Below are positions 1-8,400 of a DNA stretch of 13,927 nucleotides, in pieces. Under the pieces are notes generated by a model. The model made no database searches. It saw only the letters and a program-made list of their open reading frames with translations, and was not told where the DNA came from. A program made the translations under genes and the position numbers. This DNA comes from Tetmemena sp. SeJ-2015. Its lineage: Eukaryota; Ciliophora; Spirotrichea; Sporadotrichida; Oxytrichidae. Position 1 is the first letter of the stretch. Each line of letters opens with the position of its first letter. The stretch covers positions 1-13,927 of the forward strand of contig JAJKFJ010010258.1 in the NCBI GenBank assembly GCA_027382625.1, in the 5' to 3' direction.

Positions 1-211
1 GGCGAAGAGTTTGAGGATCAATCAAATAATTGATGTGCACATCTTGAAACTTAGAAGTGCGATGAGGAACAGCTGCAACTCCTAACTTTCTCATCTGCAA
101 AGCAACTTTCAAATGCGAGAGTATAGTACGCGCTGGCACTCTCAACATTTTTTGCGATGGAGTTGATGTTGAGAACTGGCTATTACTACTGATAAGGGTG
201 ACTACATCCAT
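1..211 (-). CDS. Unidentified ORF, 5' part, runs off the window edge
   Basis: On the minus strand an ATG at 211-209 opens a frame of 70 codons that reaches base 1 without a stop. An in-frame TGA lies just upstream of this ATG. The peptide begins MDVVTLISSNSQF, and a basic stretch (residues ~35-60, including MRKLGVAAVPHRTSKFQDV) follows. The stretch is clearly GC-richer than the DNA from 240 to 2500 and uses CAG/CAA with no TAA/TAG codons. No domain was recognised. It could be the first MDS of another gene or part of a mobile-element ORF. Coding character is moderately convincing; identity is unknown. Confidence 0.5.
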   Translation of the reverse strand, partial: MDVVTLISSNSQFSTSTPSQKMLRVPARTILSHLKVALQMRKLGVAAVPHRTSKFQDVHINYLIDPQTLR

Positions 212-515
212 ACCTTAGAGTCAAAATGAAACTGAGGTAGGATGGATCATGTAGTTATTTTTGAGTAATTTCGCGTTTGACTCGCATGATTATAAGTATT
301 AATAAAGAAATTAATTATACACAACTTATTTTCACTTTCTTATCATTTTTATTATTTAATGGTTTAAATTTATCACTGGATGCTATGTTACTTTAGGATT
401 CTGCCGATAATCAATATTATATTTTAACATATTAGATATGATCCCTCTATTATTTAATAACTAAGAAGATCAATCTACCTCAATTGAAATGCCAATAATA
501 TAAATCACTTAGACT
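212..515. other. Non-coding AT-rich spacer
   Basis: No open frame with coding character was seen on either strand. It separates the divergent ORF at 1-211 from the receiver gene and would hold the upstream regions of both. No telomere-like G4T4/C4A4 run is present. Confidence 0.5.
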
Positions 516-2031
516 ATGAAAGAAAAGAATGAGAACTCTTAAAATCCAAGTTTTATAATTCAAACGTTTACCTAAACTGCTAATTCTTTTTAGGAACCTT
601 AGAATTTAATTTAGAATCCTGATTTGTCATATCAGAAATTTGGAGGCATTCATCCATAAAGTGCTAAAAATTCTTCACAAAATCTGTACTTGAGCTATTA
701 AAATACAATAGTTGGAGAATAAAAGGCATATTAAATTGAGAAATAGAATTTTTAAAGCATAATTAGATACTAAGATTGTTTAAAACCATTTTAATAAATG
801 CGACTGGAATAATATTAGTCCATGAATAGAGATAATAATAAAAGTAGATCAAATTTTTAAGTTTTCCCAAATCTGCCTTAAAGTTAAATAAAAGACGGCT
901 TCAAAATACTTTTAGTTGATGATTCACCTTACAACTTACTTGTAATGAAAGAGCTTTTGAAACATAACCATGACTTTGTAGAGATTTAAACTTCTCTTAA
1001 TGGTTAATAAGTCAATTAATTATTTTTAAAAGAATATTGATAAGCCTTAGATCTGATATGTTAATAGAAGAACCTATCAGCGAATACTTTAAATTAAGTC
1101 CCTGTATCTCTATTTGATTTTATTCTTCTAGATTTACATATGCCTGTCATATAGGAATTATTTATCATCCATTATGAAAAAGGATAATATACTTAAATTC
1201 TTAAAATTTTTCTATGAGTTTTTATTATGCGAATTTATAGATTAAGGTACAAAATTGAGAAAGGGATTTGGGATATTGAGCATTTTATTCTTTAAATCAG
1301 CTTTGTCTTAAGATTTTCTAATGTTTTAAAGCTGACTTTACGAGATAGAGAGGGAGATGGCCTTTGTGGATCATTCACACATAGAAATTAAAAAAATTAT
1401 GTTCTTCTAGTGTTTTTCTCCTTCTCATCTTCAGATCATATTTTTAAAATATGGTGATATGAAAGACCGCTGAGAGCTTGGGAACCTTAGACATTTTTAA
1501 TTCTCCTCTCAACTTGATTGACCTTTCTTTTTTTATAGAATATGGATTTGGCTTTGGGATCCGATTTTTGAGTCTGCCTGTGAGATTCATGTCTAGCTCT
1601 TAAATCTAACAACTTCTTTTTTCGAGTTGATAGAGTAAATTAGAGAATCCATTTGAAATAAAAATGTATACATTTACCTTTAACACTAAGTAGAGGCAAC
1701 CATATCCTATTAGATGGAGAATAAGTAAGCTTGATCTTAATTTAAATCTTCTCTTTATTTACTATTGAACTTTTATGTTTAGGTTGTGAAAATTTTGAGA
1801 GAAAAAGAGATCAAGGGAGAGATCAGTTTTAAAAATACTCAAATTATTGCTTTTTCAGCTATCTCAAGAAAACAATTTAGAGATTTGAAATATCAAAACC
1901 TTTTTGATTGATTTTGTAAATTAAACATAAATATTCATTTGTTCTATAGTGGAAAAGCCCATCACGTGTTAAAGACTAAGGAGTCTTTTCTAAACAGAAA
2001 GAGATTAAAGAATCATTTTATATTTAAATGA
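516..2031 (+). CDS. Response-regulator receiver-domain protein, interrupted by one IES and two introns
   Basis: The ATG at 516 opens a frame with many TAA/TAG codons read as Gln. About 130 Gln/Asn/Ser-rich residues are followed by a CheY-like receiver domain: acidic pocket ILLVDDSPYN, NGQQ, phospho-acceptor Asp in FILLDLHMPV, IIAFSA (the Thr/Ser strand) and the conserved Lys in FLEKPI. Phosphorelay output or intermediate is the family role; no histidine-kinase domain is seen. The domain is rebuilt by removing the 561-bp IES at 1152-1712 (giving HMPVIDGEQ) and introns 1725-1782 and 1916-1949. TGA codons interrupt the frame at 1038-1040 and 1909-1911, between conserved motifs, so the copy may be decayed or contain errors. 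The true stop is uncertain: TGA 2029-2031 is reached if one base is missing in the tail; otherwise the frame runs to 2296. Confidence 0.72.
1152..1712 (+). mobile_element. IES (561 bp) inside the receiver gene, TA-bounded
   Basis: Coding sequence stops making sense after the TA at 1150-1151 and resumes after the TA at 1711-1712. Joining at the TA gives codons for HMPVIDGEQ, exactly the receiver consensus after the phospho-acceptor Asp. Neighbouring bases differ, so the pointer is only 2 bp. The interval is AT-rich with no convincing ORF. Exact ends could shift slightly because the pointer is so short. Confidence 0.65.
1725..1782 (+). other. Intron (58 bp), receiver gene
   Basis: GTAAGC at the 5' end and TTTAG at the 3' end, phase 0. 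Removal joins DGEQ to VVKILREKE, matching the helix after the receiver phosphorylation loop. Confidence 0.7.
1916..1949 (+). other. Intron (34 bp), receiver gene
   Basis: GTAAAT...TATAG, phase 1. Splicing restores FLEKPI, which carries the conserved Lys of receiver domains; unspliced reading destroys it. Confidence 0.75.
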
Positions 2032-2348
2032 ATGTAAAAAATTAATATTAAAATTGACTAAATTTTGCTATTTAGTTTTTCCGCATTTTATATTTTTGTT
2101 TATAGCTAATTTAAAGCTTCAAGATGTTATTTAATTCAACTTTATTTACTTAAGATTTTATTAGAAAGTATAAGTGATTCATTTTTAATATGAAATGGGT
2201 TTTTATTTAAGTAATTATTTTTATTTCATAAATGAAGTTTTATATTTGTTATTTTTATCAATAAAATATTTATTTTTAGTAGCATTCGGGATTTGAATTA
2301 AAAATTGAAAAATAACTGTTCATATTTTTGGAGGGAGCTTCTTCTAAA
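2032..2348. other. AT-rich spacer without recognisable genes
   Basis: Very AT-rich DNA downstream of the receiver gene. One frame stays open only because TAA/TAG are not stops; its translation is low-complexity and is not called coding. Confidence 0.45.
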
Positions 2349-3055
2349 GTGAAATTTTAGTGAATTTTCATAATTAAAGCCAACACTTAGAGATAATTTT
2401 TGCTCTAAAATCCTAAAAACGAATTTCTGAAGAATCCCCTTGCTAAATTTCTATATTTAAAGATCTTAATTATGGAAGGGAAGCATTTTTATAAAAAGTT
2501 CTTATTGTGCTCTTATATTTCTAACTTTAATTAAAACCTCTTTGCATCGTTAATTTAAAAAACTGACTGCTGCTTGCTCCTTCTCCATAAAAAAGGCAGA
2601 TTTCTCAAACTACCGTAAGCCAAGCAGCACTAAGCAAGCCACCGAAGCCGGCCTCAGCTCAGCCAGTGAGGAGCAATATCTCCAAACTCTTTAGATTATC
2701 TTTAGATCTCACTCTCAAAAAATCATAGCGGGGTCGAGCTGTCAGTTGAGCTAAGGCAGTCCTCAGTGGCTTACGGTATTTTGAGAACTCTGCCTTTTTT
2801 GTTGATGGAGAAGGAGAGCTTTAGCAGCAGCCATTCTTTTAAAATTACGATGCAAAGAAGTTTAAATAAGATTTATATAGATAAGAGCGCAATAAGAACA
2901 TTTTCTTTTTAAAAAAATGTTTTCCTTCCATAATTAAGATCGTTAAATATAGACATTTAGCAATGAAATTCTTCAGAAATTTGTGTTTTAGGATTTTAGA
3001 GCAATAATTATTTCTAAGTGTGGGCTTAATTATGAAAATTCGCTATAAATTTTAC
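2349..3055. repeat. Large imperfect inverted repeat (foldback element)
   Basis: The left arm (about 2349-2632) matches the reverse complement of the right arm (about 2769-3055) over ~285 bp with scattered mismatches and small indels. Shared blocks include CTCTAAAATCCTAAAA, ATCTTAATTATGGAAGG, CTTTGCATCG, CTCCTTCTCCAT and ACCGTAAGCCA. The ~136-bp centre and inner arm ends are GC-richer than the flanks. No ORF, no clear target-site duplication and no telomeric repeat was seen. It could be a foldback/MITE-like element, a large IES or a long-hairpin transcript source. Confidence 0.85.
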
Positions 3056-3712
3056 TGTCGAGGATATTGCATTACAAAATTTTAACAGCTATATTTTCAA
3101 AAACAATAACTTTGTACTTCTAAAACTGTTTCTTCAATCACCAATTTTATCTTCTCTATATTCAATTCATATCCTTAATAAATTTAATTGGCACCCTTCA
3201 ATTTTTACTAATCTTCGATATGATTTATTATCTTTAATTATAAAATTCTCAGCTTTAATTCCACTTTATTTTTAGATTCGACTTGAAAGTTGGTTTTACG
3301 GAGAGCTTTATTTTGTAGTATGTATTAATCTAGCCAGTGATAGCAAATTTTGATTGAAAAATGATGCTCTCTTTAATTATGCTAATTTTGTTTACTTGAG
3401 CAATCTGATTAATTTTTAATTTTATCATAAGATATTCCTTTCACGATACTTTCATCTTTAAACTAAGTAGAATGTTTTATTTGCTATTAATTTAAAAGAC
3501 TTTTTAAACTTTAACAAGAAAAATTTGTTCAATTTTTAAATAAAATTTTAGAAAAAGTTTAAAGCAACTACTAAAAATTTTATTGAGATCTGGAAAATTT
3601 TAGTTTTATATGATGTATTCTTTTTTTAAATTTTGTTGGAGAAAGTAAATTAAATATTAAAATTTTATATCTAGCTCTTTTTATTTACAATGAAGGATTT
3701 AAACTAAAAGCA
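3056..3712. other. AT-rich spacer upstream of the scrambled gene
   Basis: No coding frame, RNA gene or repeat was recognised. The 5' flank and telomere-addition site of the downstream gene should lie near its right end, but no sequence mark of it is visible. Confidence 0.45.
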
Positions 3713-5425
3713 ATGATTGCTTAAATACTATATGAGAGTTGCAACTTCCTAGCTGTTGAAATAATTGATATTACCACTTATTATCAGCTCATCGATGGTC
3801 AATCAAAAATTCCTAAGAGTCTCCATCCTACATCAGTAAAAAGATATCTCTCTCGCATTCTTCATAATTATCCTTCTATTATTCTTATAAATCTGGACTA
3901 AGCATTCCAATACATAATTTACAATAATTTTAAGTTCTTAAAATTTTACTCTAAATCGAAAGATATAAGCATTATTTAAATTAGAAGCTTTTCAAAAACC
4001 ATTGATTTCTTCTATTTAAATAACTTTAAATAATTAATTAAATCTTCTAATATTTTCTTTACTATAATGATGATCTAAAGATAGCTAATGAATATAACAA
4101 TTAATATAGATATTTTATTTTTGACATCACAGAAATATTTATCTAAAGATTAATTTATCAATGGAGCCACTTTCACAGCATTCAAAAGAATAGGTAAGTC
4201 TCTAAATACAAGCTTTATATATTTGGAAAAGCCTTCCATTAAAATAAAAGCTATCTATACTTAGTTATAAGAGTTAATTTCTTTGATTATCCTCAGTCTT
4301 TTCTAAACCCTTTTAGATATAGCTATTAAAAGAGAACTCTAATCAAATGAGCTCATATTTAATTTAGCAAAATTCTGTAAAAACTAAGACAAGGCAGTAT
4401 GAGAGTTTATTAGAATGCTTTTTATACAGAGCAAGCATTTGTAATTGATTAGAGCAACGAAGATGGAATGAATTTAATGTTGCAAATTTACACGCAATTA
4501 TTGAGCCATTGTTTACAGAGAGAGAACTAAGTAAATTTGTTTAGTTAAGTAGAGCATTTTTTTAATTTTTGTTTATTTAAAAGATCAAGACGCAGTATTC
4601 TTTGACTCTGCTCATCAGATCATCAAAGATTTTCATAATATAATTAAGAGGGAATAATTTAGTGTTTAAGATAGAACAGAAGCATAAATAATTATTGGGT
4701 AGGGCTAATTTTCAAAGCGCATTTCTCCATGCTGTAGATTTTATATTAAATTCAATTAAGATTTTTGTAATTTCAAATGTCCTGGAATATGCTATAGTTA
4801 TATATTTATGGCTGAAAATTCTTATTTTATCAAATTAATCCTTCTTAATTTTAGAAAACACAAAATTATCAACTTTTTCATAAGTAAAAAGATATCGAAT
4901 TTCATAGGAATAAAAGACTTTTTGATGGGTAAAGCTTCTTTTAGCAAAATTTAATAAACCAAATAAGATACATAATTTGAGAAAATGAACTTATTCTATT
5001 TTAAAATTACAAATCATAGATCTTCTAAATTAGATAACGATATTTTTTACCAAAATATTAATGAGATAAAGGGTATTTAAGAATAGAGGACCATTAAATT
5101 ACTATAGCAAGAATTTATCCAAAGTTTTAATCAATTTTTGCGCAGTTAAATAGGTCTTAGAATTTTAAAGATTATACATAGTTACAATTTTGAGCGTTAT
5201 CAAGCACTCATTAAGTTTTACAAAGAACTAAATTTAGGAGAGTTTCAAAATCCCTAGATTTAATTATCCACACAATATTTTATGACTTAGATAAGCTATA
5301 AAATATGATTAAAAAAAGTACTAATTCAATTTATTTGCCATCCGAAAAATGTTTTTAATTAAATTCCATGCCATAATTATTTTAGAGAGTTTGATAGTTT
5401 CAACGATAAGATGGATCAAGAGAAG
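3713..5425 (+). CDS. MDS 1 of the scrambled phosphatase gene (N-terminal part)
   Basis: Three overlapping open frames run end to end: 3713-4402 (229 codons), 4399-4605, and 4583 onward (241 codons to TGA 5306, then open again to the pointer). The first switch fits one missing base near 4398. The second fits a 40-bp intron at 4544-4583 (GTTAAG...AAAAG), which yields VNLFNQDAVFFDSAHQII. No domain was recognised; the product is Gln/Ile/Lys-rich. The segment ends in pointer AGAGAAG (5419-5425), also found at 7514-7520 in the same codon phase. Joining gives FDSFNDKMDQEK followed by IIKKRELESEE. The N-terminal assignment to this gene rests on that junction. Confidence 0.6.
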
Positions 5426-8400
5426 TCAATATATTAAAATATGGCGATTGAAGAAGCTAAGCAAGAAATTGATTATCACTACATATTCCATCTGGAATAA
5501 CTGGTTAACAGTCAAACCCAGAACCAACAAACTCAAATAACCTTTTCATTTATGGTATGATAAAAGTTCAGTCTTAATTTCAATTATAGATACGCTTATA
5601 AGCAGAGAGTATTGAAATATATTTTGAGCGAGATCATGAATGCGAAAAATTCCTAAGACTCGCCTAGGATATAGTCAAGCAGTCAGATACCAAGCCAGAG
5701 GAGTTACCTAATGAGGAAAGACCCAAATTAAAAAACTTTTCAACATCACCTACGTAAAGAAACAAATAAGATGATGGAGCTATTATAAAGTAGTAACCAA
5801 GATGAACTAATGATGCTAATAAAATAAGAAGAGAGCTCTTTATAGTAAAGCTTTTTGCAATTAATTATTAAGAAAGAGCAGATAGATCAAACAATATCAG
5901 TGGTTTTATGATTGTTTTAAAACTCCTATTGAGATGAATCAAAAACTAGAAAGAGATAAGCCTTTATTATCTATTGAATTGCCATAAAAGTATTTAAGCC
6001 TTCAAAAGAAGAAGATGTGAACTTCTTATCAGATCATGAGATAGACTTTTAAAGAAAATTCTGTTGATGAGTAGATATCGATAACGATACCTTATTTTTA
6101 GATTGAAAGAAAATTAAAGTATAGATTGAGACAGTGATTGACTTTAAGTAAATTCTTTCGGTAGAAAGAAGCATGCTTGACCATCGATAAATTTTGCTCT
6201 AATGGAGTTTCAACAGCAATAGTGGCTTGATTCTCATAACCTTCAGCTCCGTCTATAAGATCATTCAATTCTAACTATATATAAGTATTTTTGAACTTAT
6301 AGCCTCTATTAAGCTCTTCCTCAGGTAAATAATCAAGATTTCACCATATCAATATAGATGGGAAATGTAAACTAGATAGGTCAATATTTAACTTCTCAGG
6401 CTTAAGTTGATTTATTTGAGGAAAGCAAGCTTTATGAATTCTAAATGAATTAGACGATGCAGATGCTTGCACAGCCAAAAAGACTCAGATTGTATCTCGT
6501 GACTTTCAATATGCAAAATTTTTACTTTTTGAAAAGCTCAAAACTTAGATTTTAGGTTGATGTTTCCGGATTGTGATGGCTACGATATCATCGTTGTAGG
6601 TGGGTAAGAGACTAAAATTACCAAAATATTTCATACTCAAGTTATCATAGACTTTGCAAATTATTTGGGAGGGAATATGAAATAGGGCTTTAAGTATCTT
6701 TTAAACTTTATGACAATCTCTTTAATTTCATAAATGTACATCTGGTTCATGGAGAAAATATATAGTAGGCTATTCTACTCAGAGAAACGATATGATGGGA
6801 GATCTAATTCGCAAAATGAGAAACTGATTTAGAAATAGATCCTGACATCCTTTCCGATTTCTCAAAGAGCTTGATGTATTTTGGAATCAACTTTATTTAG
6901 ATAAAATTATTGAACTCAGACATTCCCTGGATCATTCTTAGTAAAAATATTGATAAGGCAGATATCCAGGTTACGAAGAATTTGAGATAAGATTTTTGCC
7001 CTCTTATTGGATATAAGAATATTTTATTGATTATCTCAACAAGAAAAATTAGGCCCCATCATATACAGACAGGATCCTTTTGATTACAATTAAATAGACT
7101 GGAGCATGCAAACTTAAGTTTAGGTTAATATATACCTTGAGTCTTTTGCATCAAGTTCAGAGCAGAGCTTGAACAACATTGCTATGACATATAGTGAAGT
7201 CGAATGGAACAATTCAGAGTTGCCCATCCTATACACACCCATCAATATTTGATATTAATAAAGGATAAGAGACTGATAATGCTACTGTGGCTAAATAACG
7301 AGTAGATAAGTTAAGAGGTTATCGGCCAGGTCAATATTGAACTAAACTTCTTTAAAGATATTTCAATCCAAAGCAGCTAAGGTGCTTTTGTCGAATTACC
7401 CTTGGTTGTCGCAAACACCTTGATAGGTTATGTAGAGGGTGAAGTTACTTTTGAGATTTAATTATGAATGAGTATTTTTTTAATAAGTATTGAGATTTCC
7501 CAAGGTCTGAGACAGAGAAGATAATCAAGAAGCGAGAACTTGAGTCAGAGGAAGAGACAAGTTTAGCAGAAATTCAAAAAGTCGTAGAGAGATCATAGTG
7601 CATGAGCTCGTTTTAAATTATGATAATATGCTATACCTATTTAAAATTATTAAAAGACTTGTTTCTTAACCTTCATTATAATTTAGAAAACTTTTCATTC
7701 TAATAAATGATGACAATAATTTCTTTTTAAAGTAAAGCAATCACACAATCAAAAAAGAAAGAGGAGCTTTATATATATTAAAGACAGATGAGCCTGAGCA
7801 TCTAAGATTTAACTTGATAGAAGATATTGATAATTTAAGATGAAGAGATAAGTATGCCCTTATATTCTTTCCGCATAGAGTAAAAGCAATTAAAAATGTA
7901 AGTCAACATAAAATGCTGATGAATTTGATTTTAAATATGGCGAGAAAGGCTCAATTGAATTATTTTTTATCCTAAATTTAATATTGGGAGGGTTTGGATT
8001 CATAACTGTCTAATAAGAATAAAATTGTAAGGATGTTTTTAGTTGCTTTTGTAAAGATGAGGCACGTACCTCACTTGAAGAATAAACAAAGCAGTTATAA
8101 GGCTGCTGGAATAGGAAATATATTAGGAAACAAGGGAGGGCTTTTCTTCTCAATTCATCTATCAATGGAGAAAAGAGGTACGAAAAGAGAAACATATCAT
8201 GATGAGGAACCAAAGAGAAGAAATAGATCTCTAAAATTTTGGCCAATCTCCAGAATTAAATGATTTCTCATTCATCATAGGCGATTTAAACTACAGAATG
8301 GAATCAAAAGCATATTCTCAGAAATTTTCAAAGCATGTTAGATCCTTTTGAAGAGCAATGCTTCACAAGAGAAGTATCTTAGAAAATATGATTGCTTGGG

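Noticed and set aside
2032..2296. Extension of the receiver protein to TGA 2294
   Set aside because: The frame is open only because TAA/TAG are sense; the translation is low-complexity and lies beyond the natural end of a receiver domain.
5584..5814. A second open frame inside MDS 3 (begins AESIEIYFERDHECEKF)
   Set aside because: It is open for ~70 codons and looks charged, but the other frame is open for longer on both sides and continues into the linker. The two cannot both be used; the choice is not fully certain.
6733..8036. ATGT as the pointer joining MDS 3 to MDS 4
   Set aside because: A 4-bp match gives a plausible protein join, but the 9-bp TTGGGAGGG pair keeps more IPPc-like sequence and is far less likely by chance.
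8010..8246. Minus-strand ORF opposite MDS 4 and MDS 6
   Set aside because: It is antisense to the conserved GNKGG and GDLNYRM blocks and has no recognisable features, so it is a shadow.
6862..8333. TCAAAG as the pointer joining MDS 6 to MDS 7
   Set aside because: A 6-bp match in the wrong codon phase; TGGAATCAA lies directly after GDLNYRM and is longer.
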